Source: DASYDU01 sp050248495
Lineage (GTDB): Bacteria; Planctomycetota; Planctomycetia; Pirellulales; Lacipirellulaceae
Length of the DNA: 64,000 bases
Direction of reading: 5' to 3'
Assembly (NCBI GenBank): GCA_050248495.1
Contig: JBFWSG010000024.1
Location: 1-64,000, forward strand
Part shown: positions 1 to 7,544 of the stretch, one piece after another
Position numbering within the stretch: the stretch's first letter is position 1
Layout: every line of letters starts with the position of its first letter
Translations under genes and position numbers: made by a program
Notes under the pieces: model-generated
Told to the model about the DNA's origin: nothing
The model's input: only the letters and a program-made list of their open reading frames with translations
Database searches by the model: none

Positions 1-1
1 A

Positions 2-109
2 GCCCGGGCAGTCGATCAACTCCAAGACACGATCGTAGGCTGTCTCGAAAAGTTCACCACCACCGAATGCAGCCACTACTTCCGACACTGTGGATACTCG
101 GCACGGTAA
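2..109 (+). CDS. IS630-like transposase, C-terminal fragment (partial)
   Basis: Reading from base 2 to the TAA at 107-109 gives 35 residues, including a segment reading ECSHYFRHCGY just before the stop. This resembles the C-terminal tail of IS630/Tc1-like transposases, which often ends in an xYFxxxGY motif. The gene is cut off by the window start, so no catalytic DDE residues are visible and it cannot be told whether the element is intact upstream. The family call is a judgement from the tail alone. It lies directly upstream of a toxin-antitoxin pair. Confidence 0.45.
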   Translation, partial: ARAVDQLQDTIVGCLEKFTTTECSHYFRHCGYSAR

Positions 110-194
110 TCTGAAATGCGCTCTAGCCGCCAGTCGCTCTGTTTCTTTATTGCATTCGATCAATCGCTGGCACTGTGGCACAATGTGCTATTTC

Positions 195-222
195 TTGACA
201 CAACCCGTCGCGCCGCTATACT
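195..222 (+). promoter_or_regulatory. Sigma70-type promoter of the ParDE pair
   Basis: A perfect TTGACA (195-200) is followed after 16 bp by TATACT (217-222), with a second TATACT at 223-228. The direct repeat across the -10 region could also be where the antitoxin binds for autoregulation (inference). A start site near 229-235 would give a very short leader, and no clear Shine-Dalgarno sequence precedes the ATG at 247. Confidence 0.65.
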
Positions 223-246
223 TATACTATTACTATGCGAGCGACC

Positions 247-531
247 ATGAACATTTCGCTTCCCGCCCCACTCAAGACTTGGGTCGAAGAACAGGTTGAA
301 GCCCGCGGCTACAGCACAGCGAGCGAATTCGTGCGGGATGTGCTTCGCCGCGAGCAGGAACAATCTGCTCGCGCCGCCGTTGACGCGAAGTTGCTCAAAG
401 CAATTGCAAGTGGCAAGTCAACGCCGATGACAGCCGACGACTGGCAGAGGATCAGGAGCGAAGGATTGAAGCGTGCCAAGGCCGGAGGGAAGCCAACTCC
501 TCAAAAGGCCAATGGCCGCGGCAAAAAATGA
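247..531 (+). CDS. ParD-like antitoxin (ribbon-helix-helix)
   Basis: This is a 94-residue protein beginning MNISLPAPLKTWVEEQV. That is the N-terminal ribbon-helix-helix pattern of CopG/ParD antitoxins, followed by the GYSTASEFVRDVLRREQE helix pair typical of ParD. The C-terminal half is basic and would wrap the toxin. The ATG at 247 is preferred over the in-frame ATG at 235 because the RHH strand starts there. The last four bases overlap the toxin start (ATGA, 528-531), so the two genes are translationally coupled. Its role is to neutralise the ParE-like toxin and repress its own promoter at about 195-228. Confidence 0.85.
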   Translation: MNISLPAPLKTWVEEQVEARGYSTASEFVRDVLRREQEQSARAAVDAKLLKAIASGKSTPMTADDWQRIRSEGLKRAKAGGKPTPQKANGRGKK

Positions 532-857
532 ATCCTCGGATTCTCAAGAAGCCACAGGTTGAGTTTGACCTGATCGATATTTTCTCATTCATCGCTCAGG
601 ACAAGCAGGGACCGGCCGTTCGATTTCTTCAAACTGCGGAAGAGACCTTTGCATTTCTGGCCGCCAATCCGCTTGCCGGGCAGAGGTGGGAGTCTCCACA
701 TCCGGAACTGGCCGACGTCCGAGTCGTCTCGATGCCGAAGGCGTTTCGGAGCTATCTCGTCTTCTATCGGCCGATCCGAAATGGTGTCGAGATTCTGACC
801 GTGCTCCACGGCTCTCGCGATCTGAATACGATCGTTGAGCGACTCCGCAGCGAGTAG
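528..857 (+). CDS. ParE/RelE-superfamily toxin
   Basis: The product has 109 residues and the ParE layout: an N-terminal helix (VEFDLIDIFSFIAQDKQGPA), a helix containing FLAANPLAGQ, then strands with SYLVFYRPIRNGVEILTVLHGSRD. The conserved arginine and RD near the end match the ParE fold. ParE toxins act on DNA gyrase, while RelE relatives cleave mRNA on ribosomes; the sequence alone fits ParE better because of its pairing with a ParD-like RHH antitoxin. It overlaps the antitoxin by 4 bp and ends at 857, immediately before the convergent bioD stop at 858. Confidence 0.85.
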   Translation: MNPRILKKPQVEFDLIDIFSFIAQDKQGPAVRFLQTAEETFAFLAANPLAGQRWESPHPELADVRVVSMPKAFRSYLVFYRPIRNGVEILTVLHGSRDLNTIVERLRSE

Positions 858-1541
858 TTAGACCTTTGCCGCGAGTTTCCACCAATCGACGGCCGGCCCG
901 AGGTCCGCATCATAGGCGACACGCGCCAAAAGCGGCGCGACGCAGCGGCCGGCCAGTTCGTCCGCGTTGCTGTCGGTGCTGGGGTCGTCGGAAGGCGGCT
1001 GCGGTGAGTTGAGGATGATGCCGGCGACGTTGAGTCCGTCGCGAAACGTATCGGCGACGATCAGAGTTTGCAGCGTGGCGTTGATCGTACCCAGCACGTT
1101 TGCGGCGACGACCACCAGCGGCAGGCCGAACTCTTCGGCGAGATCGGCATTGTAGTCATCATCGCTGAGCGGCGACATCAATCCGCCGGCGCCTTCGACG
1201 AGCACGATGTCGCAATTCTGTCGCCAGAAGTCGAGGCCAGACCGCAATAGCGCCGCGTCGACGCGCTTTCCTTCGGCCCTTGCGGCAAGATGGGGCGCCA
1301 GCGGCGCGGCAAACAACTGTGGGCAGACTTGCTCGATCGTCCCCGGCCGGCCGGCGGCGTCCCACAATGCCACCGCATCGGCGGACACAAGCTTACCATC
1401 GCGCAGTTCGCAACCGCTCGCCACCGGCTTGTAGACGCCGACTTTCTTCCCCGCCGCCACGAGCGATTTGGCGATGAGCGCGGCGACGTACGTCTTGCCG
1501 ACTCCAGTGCCCGTGCCAGTGATGAACAAGCCGCGCGACAT
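858..1541 (-). CDS. bioD: Dethiobiotin synthetase
   Basis: BioD closes the ureido ring of dethiobiotin from 7,8-diaminopelargonate, CO2 and ATP, the penultimate step of biotin synthesis, in the cytoplasm. The 227-residue protein has the P-loop GTGTGVGKT at residues 9-17, the KPVASG substrate motif near residue 38 and VEGAGGLMSPL in the middle, all BioD hallmarks. The ATG at 1541 is chosen because the P-loop strand MSRGLFITG starts there; the longer open frame upstream overlaps the aroE-like gene and looks non-coding. It lies 10 bp downstream of that gene, suggesting co-transcription. No other biotin gene is in the window. Confidence 0.93.
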   Translation of the reverse strand: MSRGLFITGTGTGVGKTYVAALIAKSLVAAGKKVGVYKPVASGCELRDGKLVSADAVALWDAAGRPGTIEQVCPQLFAAPLAPHLAARAEGKRVDAALLRSGLDFWRQNCDIVLVEGAGGLMSPLSDDDYNADLAEEFGLPLVVVAANVLGTINATLQTLIVADTFRDGLNVAGIILNSPQPPSDDPSTDSNADELAGRCVAPLLARVAYDADLGPAVDWWKLAAKV

Positions 1542-1551
1542 GCGTGAAGAG

Positions 1552-2406
1552 TTACAGCTCCAAGAACTCCTCGGCTGCTTCGCGCATCGCTGCCTTGTTC
1601 GGCGCGACGCCGGTCCAGGTCTTGAACGCGAGCGCCGTCTGCTCGACATATAGGTCGACGCCGTCGATCACGCGGCAGCCCCGCTTGGCCGCCTGCTGCG
1701 TGAGCCACGTACTGGGCGAAGCGTACGACACGTCGGCGACCACGCCGTCGGCACTTTGCGCGGAAAGCTCGATTGGCAGCGTCGCGCCGGGGTCGGCCGT
1801 GCCGAGCGACGAGGCGTTCACCAAGAGCGTCACGTCACCTGCGATCTTGATCGGCTCCCGCTCACTGAACTCGATGAGTGACGCCGCGGCGGCTGTCTCG
1901 CTCTGCACAAAATCCACCAGCCGCTGGCCCGACTCGGGCGACCGACTCGCCACGGCGATCGATGCCACGCCGGCCTGCGCGAGCGCCACCGCAATCACCC
2001 GCGCGAGCCGCCCCGCGCCAACAACGATCGCCTTCTTTCCCGCAAGCTCCTGGTGCTCTCGCACGAGATCCACGAGCGCCAGCCCTTCCGTGTTGTCGCC
2101 CAACAGCCGCCCGCCGTCGGCCGTGACGCAGTTCACCGACCCGCAGAGCCGCGCCCGTTCGGTCACTTCATCGAGATATTCGACGACGGTCACCTGGTGC
2201 GGCTCGGCCACTTTCACGCCGCGAAACCCCAGCGCCCGGATGCCGCGCATTGCGTCGCCGAGCTGCTTTGGGTCGACTTCGAACGACATGAATCGCCAGT
2301 CGAGTCCAGCCAGAAGGAACGCCTGCTCGACCATAAAATGCGTCGGATTGCCGGCGACCGGACTGGCAATCAGGCAGCATTTTTCCATCAGCGTCGGACT
2401 GGACAT
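1552..2406 (-). CDS. Shikimate dehydrogenase-like protein with altered catalytic residues
   Basis: The 284-residue protein matches AroE along its length: an N-terminal shikimate-binding domain, a conserved AGxVN-like stretch (CGSVNCV) and a Rossmann domain with VVGAGRLARVIAVAL in place of the usual GAGGAxxA. The canonical NVTxPxK loop reads KVAEPHQ here, so the catalytic lysine (Lys65 in E. coli) is Gln71. The partner aspartate of NTDG (Asp102) is Glu107 in NTEG. Those two residues form the known catalytic dyad of AroE, so this is either a divergent enzyme of the YdiB/AroE superfamily or a paralogue without classical activity. It probably shares a transcript with bioD, 10 bp downstream. Confidence 0.75.
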   Translation of the reverse strand: MSSPTLMEKCCLIASPVAGNPTHFMVEQAFLLAGLDWRFMSFEVDPKQLGDAMRGIRALGFRGVKVAEPHQVTVVEYLDEVTERARLCGSVNCVTADGGRLLGDNTEGLALVDLVREHQELAGKKAIVVGAGRLARVIAVALAQAGVASIAVASRSPESGQRLVDFVQSETAAAASLIEFSEREPIKIAGDVTLLVNASSLGTADPGATLPIELSAQSADGVVADVSYASPSTWLTQQAAKRGCRVIDGVDLYVEQTALAFKTWTGVAPNKAAMREAAEEFLEL

Positions 2407-2529
2407 GGCGAGCGGTGGGAGAGTGCCGGGTACCGGGTACTCGGTTGCCTTGTGCGATCTCGCCGCGAGCCGGCGAAGTGACTATTCTGACTGCAGGAAA
2501 GCCCCTTCGCAACCGCCCGAGCTAGCACC

Positions 2530-3330
2530 GTGATTTCGCAAGCACGAATACTTTTCTGGCTCCTCGTGGTGGCGACCGTTGCCGTCGATGTCGTCGCACT
2601 GGTGGCGCTGCGACAGGAGGGTCCGCAGTCGCGCGTCGCCTACGTTTACGACGCTCTCGTGACGGCGCAGCTGGCTGCGGCATGTATTTGGGCCACGTTT
2701 TCACGTCGCTCGGCGTGGGAGCGCTGGGCTGGTGCGCTAGCGGCAGTGACCGTCGCCGCACTGCTCGGCATTCCGTTCGCCCAATTCAAGCCGGCCGAGT
2801 CCTTTGGAATCTACGGCAGCTTCGCGGCAATTCTGATGATCGCGCTTTGGCTCTTGAGCTGCACCGCCTGGTGGAAGCGAGCGACGCATCGGGAATCGGC
2901 AACGTGGCAGTTCTCGCTGCTACAGCTCATGGCGGTAATGACGCTCTCGGCGGTTTTAATCACAGCGCTCCGCGCTTCGGAGCTCTTGTTCGAAGATTTT
3001 TCGATCTGGAATGTGCTGGTGGTTTTGACAGTCTCGGATGTGCTGGTGGTCGTGGCGACGCTCGCAATCTGGACCACGCCCTGGCATTGGGCGCTGCGGT
3101 TGGCGGCCGCGATCGTGACGGCGTCGATGATCGGCGCGCTGCAAACCCTGCTGGCCGGACTGGGCGTGTTCGGTTCGGGCGTCGTCAGCTCGGTCGCGAA
3201 CGACTTGCCTCCCGATCTGGTATATCGAATTCTGCTGACCTTGGTGTTGTTCGCCTGGCTCGAGATCGGCGGGATTGTCCCCGTCAACCGGCGGGCGAAG
3301 GTCGCCCCGCCCGCCGGTGACGAAAACTGA
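2530..3330 (+). CDS. Polytopic membrane protein of unknown function
   Basis: The frame opens with GTG (2530) and gives 266 residues with about seven hydrophobic segments, starting with a signal-anchor-like helix ILFWLLVVATVAVDVVALVAL. A central stretch, WQFSLLQLMAVMTLSAVLIT, resembles a short segment often seen in planctomycete membrane proteins. A basic C-terminal tail ends the protein. No catalytic motif is recognisable. It is divergent from the aroE-like gene (about 120 bp apart) and convergent with the PEP-CTERM gene that ends at 3340. Function unknown. Confidence 0.7.
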   Translation: MISQARILFWLLVVATVAVDVVALVALRQEGPQSRVAYVYDALVTAQLAAACIWATFSRRSAWERWAGALAAVTVAALLGIPFAQFKPAESFGIYGSFAAILMIALWLLSCTAWWKRATHRESATWQFSLLQLMAVMTLSAVLITALRASELLFEDFSIWNVLVVLTVSDVLVVVATLAIWTTPWHWALRLAAAIVTASMIGALQTLLAGLGVFGSGVVSSVANDLPPDLVYRILLTLVLFAWLEIGGIVPVNRRAKVAPPAGDEN

Positions 3331-3339
3331 CTTCGCTTG

Positions 3340-4218
3340 CTACCGCGCGCGACGGCGGATCATTGGCAAACCAAGTGCCGAGGCAAGCAACAGGAGCCCG
3401 GCCGCCGGCTCGGGCACCATGGGAGCGCCGAGTGCCGCGTGCGATACCGACAGCGCGTCGAATTCGAAGCTTAGGCCCACCGCGTCATTGCCGTCGTCGG
3501 CGACTGAGAAGCGGACGAAGCCGACGTGCGCGAGGCCGGCGGGAATCGTGAGCCAAGTGCCGCCTCCCGAACCGGCAAGCACATCCAGGATGTCGTTCGC
3601 TCCGGCGTCGTAGTTCTTGAGTCCATCAAAGCTCGACAGGCTGCCGGTGAACGGCTGTTGGAAGTCGGCCAGTGCGCTACCCGGCGTCGTCGCGTACGGA
3701 TCGGTCGCATCGGTGTAGCCATTCGTCGGATTCGCAAACGACACCTCACCGAGGCTGACCCAGCTCGCGCCGTCGGCGCTGAGCTCGACAATTGCGCTGT
3801 CGATGCCGAAAGCCGCGGCCGTTGCGCCGGCGTCACCCGAAGGCCAGGCAGCGTCGATCAGGCTCGCATGGGCGAACACACCGATCTCGTTCCCGCCGGC
3901 TTGCGCGACGGCATAGTTCGAGAGTCGCAACGTCGCGTGGCCGCTCTCGCCGACCGACAGCAACTGCGTCCGCTTGTACGGCGAGCTGAACGACGAGACG
4001 ACGCTCGGAAAACCGGGGTCGTCGGTGAAGCGGCTCGGCTCGCCGAGCGCCGACGATGTGAGGTCGAACGGCAGGTTGCTGCCGAACTCCTTGGCCACCG
4101 TTGTGCCGCCAACGTACGAAGTCACCTCCGCGGCATATTGGGCTGCAACGGGCCGAACCGCCAGACTCGCGGCCGCCAATGCGGCGGCCGCGATACCAAC
4201 AAAGACGCGTCGATTCAT
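3340..4218 (-). CDS. PEP-CTERM surface protein (last gene of riboswitch operon)
   Basis: This is a 292-residue exported protein. A signal peptide (MNRRVFVGIAAAALAAASLA) is followed by a beta-rich domain with ALGEPSRFTDD and PSVVSSFSSPYKRTQLLSVGE, and the C-terminus is a canonical PEP-CTERM tag: VPEPAAG, a hydrophobic helix and RRRAR. PEP-CTERM tags are recognised by exosortase, which processes proteins at the cell surface. Surface proteins with this ALGEP/SxGxxGxxTLRL pattern occur in cobalamin-regulated loci (family recollection, not checked). The ATG at 4218 overlaps the upstream gene's stop by 4 bases; upstream in-frame codons lie inside that gene. Confidence 0.85.
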   Translation of the reverse strand: MNRRVFVGIAAAALAAASLAVRPVAAQYAAEVTSYVGGTTVAKEFGSNLPFDLTSSALGEPSRFTDDPGFPSVVSSFSSPYKRTQLLSVGESGHATLRLSNYAVAQAGGNEIGVFAHASLIDAAWPSGDAGATAAAFGIDSAIVELSADGASWVSLGEVSFANPTNGYTDATDPYATTPGSALADFQQPFTGSLSSFDGLKNYDAGANDILDVLAGSGGGTWLTIPAGLAHVGFVRFSVADDGNDAVGLSFEFDALSVSHAALGAPMVPEPAAGLLLLASALGLPMIRRRAR

Positions 4219-5063
4219 GAGAGCTGGTCCTTTCGAAGTCGAGTCAAAGATTGCCAAAGCCAAGTGAGAGCGATGAACGCGAGCAGGGCGGCCGCGGGCT
4301 CCGGTACTGCGTGGATCACGCCAATGCCCTGCCCTGCTGGCAAGCGGAAATCGAAGCCGCCGCTGCCGACGGTGAGCCAATTGTCGAGGATCGGGTTGCC
4401 GAGGCTGTCGACAAACGAGCCGTTGCCGGGGATGTCGACGAGCCTCACGTACTGAATGTTGTTGAGGTCAACGGCGCCGCTTGTGACCGATGCCGCAATA
4501 AGCAGATCGTCCAGATTGAATGGCGTGCCAAAGCCGCCCGCGTGCTTGCCAGCGAGGTTGTACACATTGCTCATGTCGTAGCCGGCGAACGCGCCGCCGC
4601 CGGTGACCGGCGCCGTGTTCGTCGAGACGCTCGGGAAGCGGACGAAATCGCTGCCGTTCGACGAAACTTCGACATAAGCAAATTCCGCAAAGAGGCCGTT
4701 CGGCGTGCCGAAGGCAAAGCCGTTTTCGAACACGGCGAAGTCGGGCCCGGCGCCGTTGCGGACGCCGTGTGGAAAGGTCACCGTCAGGAAACCTGGTGAA
4801 ACGCCAGCAGCGATCTCGCCGGCATCAAGATCGCCCAGGCTGTTGAAGCCAGTGTTCGAGATCGTCGTGCTGCCGCGCGGACCGAATTGAGTGCGGCTCT
4901 CGTCGATGGCATTGGCCCATTCGAAGAAGAGCGGGCTGGCGGCGGGGATCGCGGGATCGATCGGGTGCACGGTTTGTGTGGGACCGGAATACAATCCGGC
5001 GCGGGCCGCGGATGCGCAGAGCGCGAGCGCGGCACAAGTGGCGACAAACGATGTCATTCTCAT
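4215..5063 (-). CDS. PEP-CTERM surface protein with FxVFENGF motif
   Basis: The 282-residue precursor has a signal peptide (MRMTSFVATCAALALCASAARA) and a beta-rich body with GPDFAVFENGF, AYVEVSSNGSDFVRFP, GKHAGGFGTPFNLDDL and YVRLVDIPGNG. A PEP-CTERM tail follows (VPEPAAALLAFIALTWLW, then basic residues). This motif set recurs in surface proteins encoded beside cobalamin riboswitches and TonB receptors in other phyla (established by memory of the family, not verified here). The stop overlaps the start of the next gene by 4 bases. The start at 5063 is placed at the signal peptide; the frame is open a further 14 codons upstream. The gap to the preceding gene is 50 bp. Confidence 0.85.
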   Translation of the reverse strand: MRMTSFVATCAALALCASAARAGLYSGPTQTVHPIDPAIPAASPLFFEWANAIDESRTQFGPRGSTTISNTGFNSLGDLDAGEIAAGVSPGFLTVTFPHGVRNGAGPDFAVFENGFAFGTPNGLFAEFAYVEVSSNGSDFVRFPSVSTNTAPVTGGGAFAGYDMSNVYNLAGKHAGGFGTPFNLDDLLIAASVTSGAVDLNNIQYVRLVDIPGNGSFVDSLGNPILDNWLTVGSGGFDFRLPAGQGIGVIHAVPEPAAALLAFIALTWLWQSLTRLRKDQLS

Positions 5064-5113
5064 GAGGTCTACTCCATCGAGCGGTTTCGATCCGACGCCC
5101 CACACGGTGCGGA

Positions 5114-6013
5114 TCAGAAAGCGAGCCTCCTTGCTCGCACAGTGTGGACGGTGACGAGCAGCACGGCGCCAACCGCGGCGGCGATACTGCTCGGTTCAGG
5201 GACGGATGCTGAGGCGATGGAAGCGGAACCGCCACCAAAGCGGTCGCGCCAAATCGTGTAATCGGCGGCGTCGACAACGCCGTTGCCGCTGGCGTCGGCG
5301 GCCAGGTCGGCCGTCGATCCAAATGCGTTCCTCCAGACGTTGTAGTCGGCAGCCGTGACTGCGCCGTCGCGGTCGAAGTCGCCGGGCGGAAATGGCGAGG
5401 GTGCGGCGACGGGATTGACGGCGAACGAGGCGAAGTTGAACGACGGCGTGAAGATCCAACTGTCCCACGCCCCATCGACGAGCACGCGGCCCGCCATGCC
5501 GAGCGGCGCGTCGACCCAGGCGCCGCCAGCGTACGGATTGCTCGCTGCCTGGCCGTAGTGCCAGAAGCCGGTGAACCAGCCCTCGGCATAGTGGTCGGCC
5601 GCATCGACACTCACCGCGCCATCGGCCGGACTGCTCGTCGCGAACCCGTCGTCGTCGAACGCGGAGTTGTCATCCAGGGCAAACTGGCCATCGTCGTTCG
5701 CATCGTAACCGAGGCCATAAAGAGCAACTGGATTGGCGACTGGCCCGCCGACCTTAGCGAAGAGCCGATCGTCAGCCGCGACGACGGCCTTGAGCATGTC
5801 GCGGCCAGACGCGGTGCCGTCCCAGCGGAAGCCCCACACGAGCGCCGGCGGATCACTGGATGTGTCCGACCAGTCGATCGCGATCGCCGCCCGATTCGCT
5901 CCATTGCCCACCCAAAATTCGATGTCGTCGAAGGTGAAGGACTCGGCGCTGCAAACCAATGGCCACGAAAAGGCACAAAGAGTCACAATAGGCAGGGCAG
6001 AATACTGTCTCAC
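5114..6013 (-). CDS. PEP-CTERM protein with dockerin-like repeats
   Basis: The mature part has a domain starting ESFTFDDIEFWVGNGANRAA, with RWDGTASGRDML and YGLGYDANDDG. It is followed by two dockerin type I-like calcium motifs (GDFDRDGAVTAADYNVWR and ASGNGVVDAADYTIWRDR) and a PEP-CTERM tail (VPEPSSIAAAVGAVLLV, then RARR). The start is uncertain. The frame is open to GTG 6184, but that stretch is a translated intergenic repeat, so GTG 6013 is chosen: it gives a good signal peptide, MRQYSALPIVTLCAFSWPLV. Part of this signal peptide is itself repeat sequence. It sits second in the riboswitch operon, after the pseudopilin. The FWVGNGANRAA domain looks related to proteins of B12 loci (inference). 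Confidence 0.75.
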   Translation of the reverse strand: MRQYSALPIVTLCAFSWPLVCSAESFTFDDIEFWVGNGANRAAIAIDWSDTSSDPPALVWGFRWDGTASGRDMLKAVVAADDRLFAKVGGPVANPVALYGLGYDANDDGQFALDDNSAFDDDGFATSSPADGAVSVDAADHYAEGWFTGFWHYGQAASNPYAGGAWVDAPLGMAGRVLVDGAWDSWIFTPSFNFASFAVNPVAAPSPFPPGDFDRDGAVTAADYNVWRNAFGSTADLAADASGNGVVDAADYTIWRDRFGGGSASIASASVPEPSSIAAAVGAVLLVTVHTVRARRLAF

Positions 6014-6175
6014 GCGAAGGCGCAAAGGCGCAAAGAAAACCAGGCAGGAGCGAAGTGCGCAAAGCAACTCCGTTCTCGATTTCCTTTGCGCCTTTGCGCC
6101 TTGGCGTGAGATGATCTTTATGGCGTCCATCATTCGTTTGCTTTTTGTGCTTCCTCGTGACTTTTTGTGGCAAGT
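5964..6175. repeat. Nested inverted repeat of the CGCAAAGGCGCAAAG family
   Basis: The outer arms are GCCACGAAAAGGCACAAAG-type sequence (5962-5986) and TTTTTGTGCTTCCTCGTGAC (6142-6161). The inner arms are TCTCACGCGAAGGCGCAAAG (6009-6028) and its near-complement CTTTGCGCCTTGGCGTGAGA at about 6092-6113. Related single arms occur at 9996-10020 and 30994-31014. The transcript would fold into a long hairpin between the pseudopilin and the dockerin-like gene, and the left arm runs into the latter's signal peptide. Confidence 0.75.
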
Positions 6176-6176
6176 C

Positions 6177-7046
6177 TCAATCACCGCCAGCCTTCGTCAG
6201 CAGCGCGTTGAGTACTTGCTGATCGATCGACTCGGCGAGGAATTCCACGCGGGCGTCGCAGAACACGACCGACGCGCCGCCGGGATGCGGGCTGCCGATT
6301 TCGTTGCCCGGATCCGACTCACCCTCCGCGTCCACACGCACCTCGTTGATGGCGGTTTCTTCGTCCTGGGCAAAGATGTTGTTGCCGTTGATCCATTCGG
6401 TTTCGGTCGCGCGACGGGTAATCGATTCGGCGATCGTCGCGGTCTTGCTCAAACCGTCGGTGACCTGCCTCGGCGCGACTGGTTCGTCGTATAGGAGCAC
6501 GCCCAACGACTCGTCGACGATCTTCTGCGTGTCGTCGTGATTCTTGCGATCACGTGTTTTGCCCTCGACTCCGTACAGACCGCCGTAATCGGTGAACGCG
6601 CAGTCTTTCCAGGCATCTTTGGGATTATTCAAATTGGTTTCCACAGTGCTGGGACATAAGAACACTTGGAGCACGATGCCGCCGATTGCGCGGTTGTCGG
6701 GGTGTAATGACGGCAGCGAATGATCGATCGCTTCCCAGACCGCTTGCTCTTCGAGATACGGCAGCAACTGTACGTTCCAGGACATATACTTCGCTGGGAT
6801 CGGGGGCGTGACGCTAAAATCGCCACGATAGCCGAGGCATCCGACGGGGAACTCCTGCTTCGCGTTGGCGTGCAGCGCCGTCGCGACGCCAAGCTGACGG
6901 AGGTGATTTTGGCATTGGCTGCGGCGGGCCGACTCGCGCGCGGCGCCGACAGCCGGCAATAAAAGCGCGACGAGGGCGGCGATGATGGCCACCACAACCA
7001 GCAGCTCAACGAGCGTAAACGCCGTACGGCGACGTGTGCGGGACAT
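6177..7046 (-). CDS. DUF1559-type pseudopilin, first gene behind cobalamin riboswitch
   Basis: This 289-residue protein has a type IV prepilin leader (MSRTRRRTAFTLVELLVVVA: basic stretch, A|FTLVELL cleavage site with Glu at +5) and a long hydrophobic helix, followed by AARESARRSQCQNHLRQLG. That is the signature of the planctomycete DUF1559 family. A degenerate H-x9-DG motif lies near the end (HPGGASVVFCDA). Such proteins are processed by prepilin peptidase and are thought to be exported by T2SS/T4P machinery. The ATG at 7046 is set by the leader. It is first after the cobalamin riboswitch at 7199-7432, with 152 nt between. Confidence 0.9.
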   Translation of the reverse strand: MSRTRRRTAFTLVELLVVVAIIAALVALLLPAVGAARESARRSQCQNHLRQLGVATALHANAKQEFPVGCLGYRGDFSVTPPIPAKYMSWNVQLLPYLEEQAVWEAIDHSLPSLHPDNRAIGGIVLQVFLCPSTVETNLNNPKDAWKDCAFTDYGGLYGVEGKTRDRKNHDDTQKIVDESLGVLLYDEPVAPRQVTDGLSKTATIAESITRRATETEWINGNNIFAQDEETAINEVRVDAEGESDPGNEIGSPHPGGASVVFCDARVEFLAESIDQQVLNALLTKAGGD

Positions 7047-7198
7047 GGGAAACGCTTGCGGCCACCACGCGCGCAGGCACAATCGCTTGCACGCCGGGCC
7101 GCAATCCTTGCAGGGTCACTGTCTTTGCAGAGTCGCAGTCTTCGCAGGCTTGCTGCTGCTCGCGGCCGCTGTCCCTCGCAGCGATTCCGCATGCCACG

Positions 7199-7432
7199 CG
7201 TTGGTAGGTCTTCTGACTCCCGAGCGACCGTGAAAGCGGGCCTTCTCGTCCGCGGCGAGAACTGCTCGCTGAAGCGAACAGTCCGTCACAGTGGACAATG
7301 GCCTTTCGAGAATGCTTTCTCGGAATGGCTCGGTTACAGCGGCGGGGCCGTCCCGGACTGGGATTCTCGATCGAATCCGGCACCGGAGTTCCCTGTTTGT
7401 CGGCAGCAGTAAATTGCTGCCGACCACCAACG
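7199..7432 (-). promoter_or_regulatory. Cobalamin (B12) riboswitch
   Basis: Read on the minus strand, the segment contains the conserved cobalamin-riboswitch blocks in order. These are the P1 strand CGTTGGTGGTC; GGGAACTCCGGTG; AATCCCAGTCCGGGACGG; the core loop GGCCCCGCCGCTGTAACC (consensus GCCCCCGCCACTGTAA) at 7332-7349; CCACTGTGACGGACTG; and the B12-box-like AGTCAGAAGACCTACC at 7204-7219, closed by ACCAACG pairing with the 5' CGTTGGT. Adenosyl- or methylcobalamin binding normally represses the genes downstream. The first downstream gene is the pseudopilin at 7046, then three PEP-CTERM genes. No U-tract terminator is obvious before the ATG, so control may be translational. Confidence 0.9.
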
Positions 7433-7544
7433 CACGTAAAACCACTCGCCACCATAGTGGCCGCACGCGGGCTTGTAAAGTGGCGGGATGAAAAACTTGC
7501 CCACGCCGCGCGGCGCAGCTAGCTTGGCACGAGAGGAAGGTGTT

